The notes below the pieces were generated by a model. The model was not told the DNA's origin, searched no databases, and worked only from the letters and a program-made list of their open reading frames with translations. Positions 1-7,656 of a stretch of DNA of 33,945 nt are shown here, piece by piece. Each line of letters begins with the position of its first letter. Positions within the stretch are counted from its first letter, which is position 1. The translations under genes were made by a program, and so were the position numbers. Source of the DNA: a virus. The DNA is taken from positions 1 through 33,945 of IMG/VR virus record IMGVR_UViG_3300038548_000128, one strand, 5' to 3'.

Positions 1-127
1 ATAGCAAACGGTAAACTTTCGCCTATAACCGCCGAACAAATAGACACCAAAAAGAAACAATCCGCCGAGGATAAAAAGGCTTGGAAAGAGATTTTTTCTT
101 TTATCCACGCTATGAACCGAGCCGGCC
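1..127. repeat. Direct terminal repeat, left copy (circularity mark)
   Basis: Bases 1-127 are identical to 33819-33945. The repeat lies inside an open reading frame that continues in phase from the right end to the left end. It is therefore best read as overlap left when a circular genome was assembled, not as a biological terminal repeat. A length of 127 is a common assembler word size, which fits this. The true circle is 33,818 bp. Confidence 0.93.
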
Positions 128-1413
128 GGGACTGGACTAAAACCGACGTATTAAACTTATGCGAGATACATTTAATATCTGACATAAAAGTAACTAACGC
201 TTTTACTAAAATCTACAAAGAAAATATAGAGGAGTTTGGGATAGACGATAAACCGGAGATCTACAAAGTTGAGGTTTGGCTACGTAAAAACTGGGACTTT
301 GCTAAGAATGAAATAACACAAACTACGGAGGCCAAAACTAAAGAGGAGAAAAATTTTGAGACTATAAACATAGACTCGATCTACAGGAAACTACAGCACG
401 TAGGTTTTAAATTTCCTTTCGACAAATTAAAGAGTTTATTTAAATCGGACTTTGTATCCCGGTATAATCCTTTTATAAATTATTTCGAGGGGCTCCCGGT
501 TTGGGACGGTAAAAAAGATTATATAGCGGAGTTGGCCGGTTACGTTACTGTAGAGGATCAAGACTTTTTTTTAACCCAGTTTAAAAAGGCGCTAGTACGC
601 TGTATAGGTTGCGGGCTGTATAGTCGAGAGAATCGTATAGTATTCGTATTAGTAGGGGAGAAACAATCTACAGGAAAAAGTACCTTTATCCGTTTCCTTA
701 ATCCTTTCGGCGCTAAATATTATACCGAGGCGCCGCTACACAATAATAAGGACTCCTCGTTTTCATTGGCTGAAAACTTTATCTATAACCTAGAGGAGTT
801 AGCCAGCCTAACAAACGTAGACGTTAATAGGTTAAAATCTATTATCTCGACGGCCAGCATAAAGGAGCGAAAGGCTTACGCTACGGACGCCTTAGAACAG
901 CCCCGGAGGGTTAATTTTTGGGGCTCCACTAATAAAAACGAATTTCTAACCGATACCGAAAATACGCGCTGGCTATGTTTTAACTTGTTAGATATGGACT
1001 GGGGCTATACTAAAAATGTAGATATACATAAGGTATGGGCTCAGGCCTTTGCACTTTATAAGGATCCAAAGTTTAGCGATCAGTTAACGAAATCGGAGGC
1101 CGAGGATCGAGATAGAAAAAATAAAGGATACGAGATTAACGATTACGAAAAAGAGTTAATTAAACGTCATTTTAAATATTGTGAAAGTAACGAGGGGGAG
1201 TTTTTCTCTAACGCCGATATACTGGAAATTTTAGAGGACGGTACCAAAAAATTAAACTCTAGATTTATCGGTAAAAATATGATACAATTAGGATTTGAGA
1301 GAGGAGTACGGAAAATAAATAATCATACCGTAAGGGGTTATTTCGCCAAAAGGACGGCCGAAAGTTATAAGGTAGATGATACAATAGTAAAGAAAAAAGT
1401 AAAACCTTTTTAA
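1..1413 (+). CDS. Primase-helicase, C-terminal part (VirE/D5-like), continued from 33051
   Basis: This is the distal 470 residues of a 726-residue protein whose start is at 33051, across the circle junction. The apparent ATG at 112 is internal. A helicase core of the VirE/D5-like superfamily III type is visible. The Walker A reads GEKQSTGKST (about residues 475-484 of the whole protein), an acidic Walker B region reads NLEEL, and GSTNKNEFLTD follows in the sensor position. The last 80 residues look like a winged-helix domain. With the primase-like N-terminal half it should open and prime the phage origin; no phage DNA polymerase is seen, so the host enzyme would extend. The gene ends just before the 59-residue gene at 1416 and the origin-like block at 1596. 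Family assignment is strong; origin recognition by this protein is inference. Confidence 0.9.
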   Translation: MANGKLSPITAEQIDTKKKQSAEDKKAWKEIFSFIHAMNRAGRDWTKTDVLNLCEIHLISDIKVTNAFTKIYKENIEEFGIDDKPEIYKVEVWLRKNWDFAKNEITQTTEAKTKEEKNFETINIDSIYRKLQHVGFKFPFDKLKSLFKSDFVSRYNPFINYFEGLPVWDGKKDYIAELAGYVTVEDQDFFLTQFKKALVRCIGCGLYSRENRIVFVLVGEKQSTGKSTFIRFLNPFGAKYYTEAPLHNNKDSSFSLAENFIYNLEELASLTNVDVNRLKSIISTASIKERKAYATDALEQPRRVNFWGSTNKNEFLTDTENTRWLCFNLLDMDWGYTKNVDIHKVWAQAFALYKDPKFSDQLTKSEAEDRDRKNKGYEINDYEKELIKRHFKYCESNEGEFFSNADILEILEDGTKKLNSRFIGKNMIQLGFERGVRKINNHTVRGYFAKRTAESYKVDDTIVKKKVKPF

Positions 1414-1415
1414 TA

Positions 1416-1595
1416 ATGGCTAAAAAAATAAAATTAGAATTAACGGAGCCTCAGTTTATTTGTTTAATAGACGTAATAGACACGGTTAGCGCTCTCGGAG
1501 GTACAGGCCGAGAGTTTACAATAGAACAAAATAAAAATGTTTTATTGCTAGACCGAATGTTAAAAAAGAACGGATACAAAAGAACGCATACCTAA
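1416..1595 (+). CDS. Small unknown protein, 59 aa
   Basis: The ATG follows the primase-helicase stop by two bases, so the two genes are almost certainly co-transcribed and translationally coupled. The product begins MAKKIKLELTEPQFICLIDV and ends in a basic KKNGYKRTHT tail. It is probably mostly helical with one Cys. I do not recognise a family. Its position between the replicative helicase and the repeat-rich non-coding block makes a replication accessory or DNA-binding role possible, but nothing in the sequence proves it. Confidence 0.7.
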   Translation: MAKKIKLELTEPQFICLIDVIDTVSALGGTGREFTIEQNKNVLLLDRMLKKNGYKRTHT

Positions 1596-1898
1596 ATGTA
1601 ACCCGGTTACGTTAAAAGTTACATTAAAAACGGATCTAACGTAACCGCTAAAGACTATATAGACACTATGAAAAATACCCCGGTTACATCAGTTACACTA
1701 AAAACGCTAAAACACTTTGTCTACAGTCTACAGCCTATACTATATACTATATATAATAATAATATTAATGTTTAATATTTAATGTAACTAATGTAACCTT
1801 AGTCCCTAGGTACTATAAAACCTACAAAAAAAGGTTACATTAGATAACGTAACCTAATGTAACTTAATGTAACTTTTAACTATTTAAAATCTAAATCA
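1596..1898. other. Candidate replication origin: GTAAC iterons flanking an AT-rich tract
   Basis: This 303-bp gap has no convincing ORF. It holds 12 copies of the 5-mer GTAAC or its complement, starting at 1598, 1606(-), 1618(-), 1641, 1683(-), 1692(-), 1784, 1793, 1834(-), 1849, 1859 and 1869. Many sit in a longer TAATGTAACC context. Six copies lie left and six right of an almost pure A/T stretch at about 1739-1783, which resembles a DNA-unwinding element. Iterons plus an AT-rich segment beside the replicative primase-helicase is the usual build of an iteron origin. A multi-site operator for the late genes that follow is the main alternative. Confidence 0.6.
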
Positions 1899-2543
1899 AT
1901 GGATAACAGCACTTTAACAGAATCGGAGGCAAAAATACAGGCGGATTGCTACTTATGGTTTCATAATAACTACGAGCATTTACGAGGGCTCCTTTATCAC
2001 GTACCAAACGGAGAAAAAAGAGACATACGTACAGCGATGAAATTAAAAGCTATGGGCGTCGTCCCGGGAGTCCCTGACGTACCGTTTCACTATAAAGGAA
2101 AATCCTATTTTTTCGAATTCAAAAAGCCTAAATCCGGTAAGGCCTCCAAAGAACAAAAGGCAATACACGACCGTTTGAGAGATCATAACTTTATAGTATG
2201 GATCCCGGAGACGCTAGAGACTTTCCAAAAAATAATTAAATCTATCATAGAGTACAAAGATCCTCTCTTTACAAATGGTACCACAAAGGAGGACTTTTAC
2301 TACAGATATAAAATTTTTGATTATCTTTATAAACTCGGAGACGCTGAGTTAGTTTTAATCTCCGATATTTGCGAGGAGGATAGCCGGCCTCGTTTTATAA
2401 ATATAGTATCCGAGTTTATGGACGAGAATTACGATTTATTAAATAAATTTGATTTACTCTTTACTCCGGACTTTAAAGCAATTTATAAACGAGTATACGG
2501 ATCGACTCAGGACATATTTTACAATGGAAAAAGAACAATCTAA
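1899..2543 (+). CDS. VRR-NUC domain nuclease
   Basis: Residues 1-110 match the VRR-NUC (PD-(D/E)xK) nuclease pattern. It has E10 in a TESEAKIQ helix, HVPNGEKRD at 34-42, a KAMGVVPGVPD motif ending at D60, then E73-F-K75 and Q86. D60, E73 and K75 are the expected metal-binding and catalytic residues. Phage members of this family are structure-specific endonucleases, thought to resolve branched DNA during replication or packaging. The roughly 100-residue C-terminal extension is acidic and helical, and I do not recognise it. The gene opens the packaging block directly after the origin-like region and precedes the small terminase. The ATG sits in an A/T-rich leader (AAATCTAAATCAATG). Confidence 0.88.
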   Translation: MDNSTLTESEAKIQADCYLWFHNNYEHLRGLLYHVPNGEKRDIRTAMKLKAMGVVPGVPDVPFHYKGKSYFFEFKKPKSGKASKEQKAIHDRLRDHNFIVWIPETLETFQKIIKSIIEYKDPLFTNGTTKEDFYYRYKIFDYLYKLGDAELVLISDICEEDSRPRFINIVSEFMDENYDLLNKFDLLFTPDFKAIYKRVYGSTQDIFYNGKRTI

Positions 2544-2558
2544 AGTAGACTTTTATAG

Positions 2559-2906
2559 ATGGATAGCGAGGGTAAGAAAACAGGAGGACGCCAAAAAGGC
2601 ACACCTAACAAAGATACTAAAGACATACGGGCTCTATTTAAAAACCTAGTAGAGGGTAATTTAAATAAACTACAGGGAGACATAGACGGACTGAAAGGAG
2701 TAGAGCGCGTAAAATATACGCTCGAAATGGCTAAATTTTGTATCCCTACTTTAAAAAGCGTAGACTATAAAGGAGACGTAGTAATAGAGGCTAAGCGCCG
2801 TATATCTTTCGTAGACAAAACAAAGGAACCGATTAAACCAATAATTAAAATAATTCAAAATGAAGAAATTAATTTTATCCCTCCTAGTAACGAGCCTATT
2901 TTTTAG
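2559..2906 (+). CDS. terS: Putative terminase small subunit
   Basis: The 115-residue protein begins MDSEGKKTGGRQKGTPNKDT. The GGRQKGTPNK stretch is typical of small terminase-like DNA-binding proteins in phages of Bacteroidetes and others. A helical region follows (about 25-75), then a C-terminal tail rich in Ile and Pro. TerS recognises phage DNA and recruits the large terminase to start packaging. The call rests on that motif and on the large terminase gene two positions downstream. The end overlaps the lipoprotein gene by 47 bases. An ATG at 2524 in another frame gives only 41 residues and is rejected. Confidence 0.72.
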   Translation: MDSEGKKTGGRQKGTPNKDTKDIRALFKNLVEGNLNKLQGDIDGLKGVERVKYTLEMAKFCIPTLKSVDYKGDVVIEAKRRISFVDKTKEPIKPIIKIIQNEEINFIPPSNEPIF

Positions 2907-3069
2907 TAGTTGCTCAGACGACGACTCCCCGGAATGTACGGAGATTACAGGACGCTCCGTTTTACACGGCCGGCCTAATACTTATTATTTCAGATTGAAC
3001 GGCGTAGAGGTCGAAATATCGGAGGAGGATTATTTAGCGTATAGGATCGGATCTACTTACTGTTATTAA
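2860..3069 (+). CDS. Phage-encoded lipoprotein with surface-export-like signal
   Basis: The product has 69 residues. It starts with a basic MKK and a hydrophobic stretch to residue 15, then FSSC as the lipobox with C18 as the lipidated Cys. The mature end is C-S-D-D-D-S. An S-D-D-D type sequence after the Cys resembles the lipoprotein export signal described in Flavobacterium and Bacteroides, which sends lipoproteins to the cell surface. The remaining 50 residues are polar and include C26 and C68. The gene starts inside terS (47-bp overlap) and ends just before terL. Small phage lipoproteins in other systems block receptors or superinfection, so that is the leading guess. The lipoprotein call is strong; the role is inference. 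Confidence 0.8.
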   Translation: MKKLILSLLVTSLFFSSCSDDDSPECTEITGRSVLHGRPNTYYFRLNGVEVEISEEDYLAYRIGSTYCY

Positions 3070-3073
3070 AAAT

Positions 3074-4393
3074 ATGGACGACGTAGAATTTTCCGATAAA
3101 TATAAACCTTTATTCGATTTATTACGCGCTAGAGAGGAGGTAGAGTCCGGGAGTAAAGATCCGTACTTTATAGCGCTCTCTAAAGTCGATACGGTTTTAG
3201 TATCCGGAGGGCGGGACTCCGGTAAGACTTTCGGCCTAGGTTGTTTCTCAGCCGTAGCGGCCTCGGACTATAACCATAGAATACTGTATACTCGTCAAAC
3301 TATGGCTAGTACGTCTAACTCTATAACGAAAGGTCTAAACAATAGGCTAGAGTTATTAGATCTAAAGTCTGAGTTTTCCTTTGCAAATAACGAGTATAAC
3401 TCTAAAGACTCGGACGGCTGTATATCCATTACAGGACAAAAAACCTCGACCGGTACAGATACCGCTAAGTTAAAATCTATCGAAAACTACTCTATATTTC
3501 TAACTGAGGAGGGGGAGGAGTTAAACGATTTCGACGCTTGGAAAAAGATAAAGAGATCTATACGGGCTCAGGACGTACAATGTATATCTATAATAGTTTT
3601 TAACCCGCCGTCTAAAATACATTTTCTCTACAAAGAATTTTATACTAATGTACCTCCCGGCTTTAACGGCGTTATAGGGAGTACGCTTTATATACATACT
3701 ACCTACTTAGATAACGGCCGCGAAAATATGGCCGCTCACAACTGGAACGAGTACGAGGAGTTACGTAAGGCCTACGAGTATTACGTATCTCTCTCGGAGG
3801 AGGAGAAAGACTTAGCGCCTAGGACTCTATTTAAAAAGTATCGAGAATATAAGACGACGATACTAGGAGGATTTAGAGACGTAGCGGAGGGTATAATATT
3901 CGAGTACACTATAGGCGAATACGTAGCCCCGGAGTACGGCGAAGTTATCGGAGGAGATCAAGGCTGGACACACCCTAGCGCATTTATAAAAGTTAACGTA
4001 GATAAAAAACGAAAGCGGATTTATCTAAAACAGCTTTTCTATAAAACCAATTCGACGGAGGCCGAGATATACCCTAAGATAAAAGACGAGGCCGGCTTTC
4101 TCCGTATATGGTGCGATAACGCGGCGCCGTTATTTATTCGTAATTTGCGGGATATGGGCTTAAATATTAAAGGCTGTAAAAAACCAAAGATAAAAGATAG
4201 CATTATAACGCTGTTAGGTTACGAGTTAATAGTAGATCCGGAGTCTACGGATTTACAAACTGAATTAGATAATTACCGCTGGGCTGACAAAAAGAAAAAG
4301 GAGGAGCCTATAGACGATTATAACCACGCTATAGACGCTTTTAGATACGCGGCTATTATGAAAATAAAAGAGCGAACGGCTCAGGCATTATAA
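3074..4393 (+). CDS. terL: Terminase large subunit
   Basis: The 439-residue packaging motor has both expected domains. In the ATPase, Walker A is GGRDSGKT (45-52), Walker B is IFLTEEGEE (141-149, with E145/E146) and a coupling motif IIVFNPPS spans 173-180. In the RNase H-like nuclease, acidic residues are at D295 (GGDQGWTHPSAF), D348 (IWCDNA) and D421 (HAIDAFRYA). The pattern is closest to the PBSX/Terminase_3 group, and the length is normal. It pumps DNA into the prohead through the portal and cuts the concatemer. Unusually, the portal gene is more than 11 kb downstream rather than adjacent. Start is at ATG 3074, four bases after the lipoprotein stop. Confidence 0.95.
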   Translation: MDDVEFSDKYKPLFDLLRAREEVESGSKDPYFIALSKVDTVLVSGGRDSGKTFGLGCFSAVAASDYNHRILYTRQTMASTSNSITKGLNNRLELLDLKSEFSFANNEYNSKDSDGCISITGQKTSTGTDTAKLKSIENYSIFLTEEGEELNDFDAWKKIKRSIRAQDVQCISIIVFNPPSKIHFLYKEFYTNVPPGFNGVIGSTLYIHTTYLDNGRENMAAHNWNEYEELRKAYEYYVSLSEEEKDLAPRTLFKKYREYKTTILGGFRDVAEGIIFEYTIGEYVAPEYGEVIGGDQGWTHPSAFIKVNVDKKRKRIYLKQLFYKTNSTEAEIYPKIKDEAGFLRIWCDNAAPLFIRNLRDMGLNIKGCKKPKIKDSIITLLGYELIVDPESTDLQTELDNYRWADKKKKEEPIDDYNHAIDAFRYAAIMKIKERTAQAL

Positions 4394-4483
4394 ATAATAC
4401 AGGTACCGGGAGGAGTATAACCCGGGCTAAACGTCGTAGGAGGATCCGGACGGCCTGTTAATTTTAAACTAAATTTTAATATT

Positions 4484-4687
4484 ATGGAGAAACAAAAAAT
4501 TAAGATTAAAGACATTAAGCGGGATAACCTCCGCCAAAATTTAAAAATGGTACACCCCTTTTTGAGCCGAGAATTTCGCTCGATCAAAAAGACGGACTTA
4601 AATAGTAGGAAAGTTTATAAAGAGTTTTTCGGAGACGAGGAGTTTAAGGCTTTTAAATTACGCGCTATTTATGAGTATCAATTATAA
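4484..4687 (+). CDS. Small basic protein, 67 aa, unknown
   Basis: The ATG sits in the usual A/T-rich context (TTTTAATATTATG) after a 90-bp gap that contains a short CCGGG/CCCGG hairpin but no clear terminator. The product is very basic, with Lys and Arg through the first 45 residues, then EFFGDEEFKAFKLRAIYEYQ. I recognise no family. It overlaps the next gene by 17 bases in another frame, so the two are probably translated together. A role in neck or tail assembly is suggested only by position. Confidence 0.65.
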   Translation: MEKQKIKIKDIKRDNLRQNLKMVHPFLSREFRSIKKTDLNSRKVYKEFFGDEEFKAFKLRAIYEYQL

Positions 4688-5288
4688 AAGTAAAAACGAT
4701 ATATCCTATATTAAGTTTCTAGAATTCTCTACTATAATCGAGTCGAGATCTCCGGCCTTTGTGGCCTCAGAAACTTATAGGATATTTGATCCGATTAGCC
4801 TAGAGAATTTTTCTAGGGCTATAAAGACGGACGCTCCCTGTAGACTCAGTTTTAAACTGGATCTAAACTTTAAAACGGCCGGGAGGTTTATAGACGCGGA
4901 TACCTTTTTTAGCGAGCGGGATTATAAAGAGTTTTTTAAATTCGTATTAAAGCCCCGTTATTTATTTAAAAAGGTTAATTTTGATAAAATAACTCTAGCG
5001 GAGTACGAGTATATTATAGGAAAATTCGCGGAGTTAAAAAACGATCTTAAAAAAAGTTACGAGTATTTGTATAATCCTCCTATTAGAAACGTAGGCGGGG
5101 CTATAACTCCGGGGAGTATGGAGCGGGACGCTTTCGCCGAGCATTACGGAGCATATATAGAAATGGTTTACGTACTTTGTAAAGGAGATTTTACTAAATT
5201 CGAGGAGGTTATAGGCTGGGATCTAGACCGGTTTTTATTTCAAGCGGAGTATTTAATAAGGAAAAAAGATATAGAAAATTTAAAATAA
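4671..5288 (+). CDS. Unknown protein of neck/tail block, 205 aa
   Basis: This soluble, mostly helical protein has no signal peptide or membrane segment. Residues about 85-125 look like a charged helical region, and the C-terminus (GWDLDRFLFQAEYLIRKKDI) resembles the helical ends of some tail-assembly proteins. I cannot name a family. Its stop shares bases with the next ATG (TAATG), which is typical of a tightly coupled structural operon. It could be a tail-assembly chaperone or a connector protein. I prefer unknown. Confidence 0.7.
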   Translation: MSINYKSKNDISYIKFLEFSTIIESRSPAFVASETYRIFDPISLENFSRAIKTDAPCRLSFKLDLNFKTAGRFIDADTFFSERDYKEFFKFVLKPRYLFKKVNFDKITLAEYEYIIGKFAELKNDLKKSYEYLYNPPIRNVGGAITPGSMERDAFAEHYGAYIEMVYVLCKGDFTKFEEVIGWDLDRFLFQAEYLIRKKDIENLK

Positions 5289-5743
5289 TGGCTAACGAAA
5301 TATCTAAAATAAACGATTTTATTATAGCGCATTACAGCGCTAACAAGTTGGTAAACACTATAACTATAGTCCCTACTTTAACTATAGATTTAAATAAAGA
5401 GAATATCTACCCGCTCGTTAATGTCGATATGACTAATACGGAGATAGACGACCAAGTAATAACCGTATATTTTACAATGACTATAATAACCGAGAGGGAT
5501 AAAAGGCCGGTAAAAACGGACTCTAAGTTATTGTCAGACGATAATTATATAGACAATATTAACGAAACTAACTCGATAGCCCAGCGCTTTATTAATGTTT
5601 TGTTAATGCAAAATAACGACGATCTAATAGAAATAGATACTATGTCTAACTTAACAATTTTAAAAGAGTGGAGGGCTGGAAATTGCGACGGCGTACAGTT
5701 TACTATACAGTTAACAATACCTAACCGGGGCGAAAGTTGTTAG
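5288..5743 (+). CDS. Putative tail-terminator/neck protein, 151 aa
   Basis: The product is rich in beta strands with alternating hydrophobic residues (ITIVPTLTIDL, VITVYFTMTIITERD, VQFTIQLTIPN). It has a central polar loop, DDNYIDNINETNSIAQRF. Size and pattern fit tail-terminator or tail-completion proteins, which cap the tail tube and join it to the head. The next two genes look like HK97 gp10-type neck proteins, which supports the call. Evidence is fold-like pattern and context only, with no diagnostic motif. Confidence 0.5.
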   Translation: MANEISKINDFIIAHYSANKLVNTITIVPTLTIDLNKENIYPLVNVDMTNTEIDDQVITVYFTMTIITERDKRPVKTDSKLLSDDNYIDNINETNSIAQRFINVLLMQNNDDLIEIDTMSNLTILKEWRAGNCDGVQFTIQLTIPNRGESC

Positions 5744-5746
5744 GCT

Positions 5747-6148
5747 ATGGCTGAGTTAACCGAGTTAGAAATTAGAGCCGTAGGCGCTAAGATCGTAAAA
5801 AAATCTAAGGGCTCCGCTAGAGTAGATACCGGAGCGTTAAAGCGCTCTATATCATTCTCTTACGTTAAAAAGATAATGATATTTAGGGAGTTAGTTTACG
5901 GCCAGTTTGGGACTAATTCGAAGTTAGAGAAAAACGCGGCCGCTATGGTACCTAAGGGCGTAAAGTGGAAATTAATAAGGACTAAATTTGGGGGCGGAGG
6001 TATAGAGATTAGCCGAACTAAAAACGGCCGAGCGACTCAGAGGAGTATTTTAAAAGGCCTACCTAAAACGACGACGTTAAACATACGGGCGCTAATAGCC
6101 CGGAATAAATTAAAGAAAAAAAAGGCGGCTGAAAATGGCGAGACGTAG
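5747..6148 (+). CDS. HK97 gp10-like neck/tail-completion protein
   Basis: A helical N-terminus leads into SARVDTGALKRSISFSY (about 22-38), the typical gp10-family turn in which an (x)VDTGxL(K/R)xS segment precedes a beta sheet. VYGQFGTNS follows, similar to the family's Y-x-E/Q-x-GT element. The C-terminal 40 residues are strongly basic. gp10-type proteins form part of the head-tail joint. It overlaps the next gene by 14 bases. Confidence 0.65.
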   Translation: MAELTELEIRAVGAKIVKKSKGSARVDTGALKRSISFSYVKKIMIFRELVYGQFGTNSKLEKNAAAMVPKGVKWKLIRTKFGGGGIEISRTKNGRATQRSILKGLPKTTTLNIRALIARNKLKKKKAAENGET

Positions 6149-6458
6149 CAAACAGCAAATAAACGCGGATAAGATTATAAAAAAAGAGCTTAATATACTG
6201 GGCGAAAAAATTTATAATCAGGCCGTATCTACGTCCCGGAGATTAACCGGAGTACTACAGGATACGCAAAACTTTAGAGTACAGCCGGATACTGTTTTAA
6301 CCGTCGCTCAGGTTTACTACGGAGCCTTTAACTATCCGGCCGGAGTAACCAGCGGAGAGAAAAACGCTTTATTAATTGCTGTTAAAGAGCATATCCCGGA
6401 GAGTACTAAAATAATCGTAACCGAGATTACAGACGAACTATTAAAAAACTTTAAATAA
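6135..6458 (+). CDS. Second gp10-like neck protein, 107 aa
   Basis: The layout resembles the preceding protein: a basic helix (MARRSKQQINADKIIKKELN), then RRLTGVLQDTQNF in place of VDTGALKRS, then a strand and VYYGAFNYPAG where the first has VYGQFGTNS. The two neighbours may be distant paralogues or two separate joint proteins with related folds. The start lies within the end of the upstream gene, a sign of coupling. Confidence 0.55.
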   Translation: MARRSKQQINADKIIKKELNILGEKIYNQAVSTSRRLTGVLQDTQNFRVQPDTVLTVAQVYYGAFNYPAGVTSGEKNALLIAVKEHIPESTKIIVTEITDELLKNFK

Positions 6459-6459
6459 A

Positions 6460-7656
6460 ATGAGCGTACCGATAGAACTACCTACAGGAGACCGGACTAT
6501 AATTAATACGGAGGATCAAATATCCTTTGTAAATTCTCCGATACATTTAAGGCTACAAAACGCCGCCGGGAATACCGCTATAGTATCCGTAGCCGTTTAT
6601 ATTTGGATTTGGAACGGATCACAAAATAAGACGTTAGGAAAACCTAACCACGTATTAGAAAAAGATAAAGTTAGCATACTCGACGACTATATACAGTTAG
6701 AGGTAGCGGATTTAATTAAGTCTTTTCTACAGAATCCGTCTAACGGGGCTAATACGTTTCAGCCTAATTTTTATTATAATGAAGTAGAGCCGCCTGTAAT
6801 AACAGGACAGGGCGTTTTTTGGCAAATCGTAACCGATATAACGGACTCAGCCGGGACGGTTAGAAATAACTATCTAACTAATTTCGCTACGCTGGGCTAT
6901 CGCTGGAACTACGAGCAAAATAGCGGCTTAGGTAATAACGGGACGACGCCTAACGGCTCCCTAGGGTTTACCGGTACCGTTAATAAGTGGTATAATCCGC
7001 TTATACATAACTATATTACTCAGGCTTTCAATTTAACGAACGCTATAAACGTCGCTACGGCGGCTAATATGATTACTCAGACTCCTGTAGTACCGTCGGC
7101 CGAGTGGTCGAGGTGTGCCCGGGATCCCTCGTTAATCGTATTTTTAAACAAATTAGGCCTTTGGGAAATGTTTACGCCTCACGGAAAATTTACGGCCTCC
7201 GCTACAATGAAAGCCGAGACCTCTAACAGATCTTACCGGGATCCCTCTAGAGTAGATAACGCCTACGCTCACTCAAAACAGCGCGGCGCTGTAGACGTAT
7301 CCCAGTCTTACGTAATTAATACGGGATCCTTAACCGAGGATATGGCCGCTACTATCGAGGAGTTAGTATACAGTCCTAAGGTTTATTTAATCCGATTTAA
7401 GGGAGATATACGAACTACGGAGGAGATCGGAATAACTGTAGATAGCACGTTAATAACTGTAGACGACACTAATATAACCGTAGATAGCGCTACAGTCGGC
7501 GCCGAGGATATAGGGTTTTTTAAGACTCATCAACAAATACCCGTTACTATTACGGACTCGGATTTTTTACGAAAGTCTAGAGTAAACGATAAAAACGAAA
7601 TAAACTATAATGTTATGTTAGGGGAGACTAACAACAAAATAAATAATATTAGATAA
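6460..7656 (+). CDS. Structural protein, probable tail/baseplate component, 398 aa
   Basis: The protein is large, with beta-rich segments and many Asn, Thr and Tyr, no signal peptide and no membrane segment. Residues 325-345 hold three heptads of the form ITVD(S/D)(T/A)x, encoded by a 21-bp tandem repeat. It directly precedes a 743-residue protein that looks like a tail-tip component and is probably part of the same tail substructure. I do not recognise a named family. Its size, composition and operon position are the only support for the structural call. Confidence 0.6.
   Translation: MSVPIELPTGDRTIINTEDQISFVNSPIHLRLQNAAGNTAIVSVAVYIWIWNGSQNKTLGKPNHVLEKDKVSILDDYIQLEVADLIKSFLQNPSNGANTFQPNFYYNEVEPPVITGQGVFWQIVTDITDSAGTVRNNYLTNFATLGYRWNYEQNSGLGNNGTTPNGSLGFTGTVNKWYNPLIHNYITQAFNLTNAINVATAANMITQTPVVPSAEWSRCARDPSLIVFLNKLGLWEMFTPHGKFTASATMKAETSNRSYRDPSRVDNAYAHSKQRGAVDVSQSYVINTGSLTEDMAATIEELVYSPKVYLIRFKGDIRTTEEIGITVDSTLITVDDTNITVDSATVGAEDIGFFKTHQQIPVTITDSDFLRKSRVNDKNEINYNVMLGETNNKINNIR
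7432..7494 (+). repeat. Three tandem 21-bp repeats inside the structural gene
   Basis: Three adjacent in-frame 21-bp units start at 7432, 7453 and 7474. Each begins ATAAC(T/C)GTAGA and encodes ITVDSTL, ITVDDTN and ITVDSAT. The protein effect is a short run of beta-like heptads near the C-terminus. Copy number could vary between related phages. Confidence 0.85.

Noticed and set aside
1-127. Biological direct terminal repeat
   Set aside because: The repeat falls inside one continuous gene and has a typical assembler overlap length; circularity explains it better.
2449-2649. Plus-strand frame overlapping the nuclease end and terS
   Set aside because: The only sensible start (2524) gives 41 residues nested between two supported genes in another frame; terS carries the recognisable GGRQKGTPNK motif.
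4381-4587. 68-codon minus-strand frame covering the gap after terL
   Set aside because: It overlaps the 4484 gene, would be a lone leftward gene in a rightward operon and has no promoter.
4484-5288. Programmed frameshift joining the 67- and 205-residue proteins, as in tail-assembly chaperones
   Set aside because: No slippery heptamer is seen in the overlap, the shift would have to be +1, and the pair is five genes away from the tape measure.
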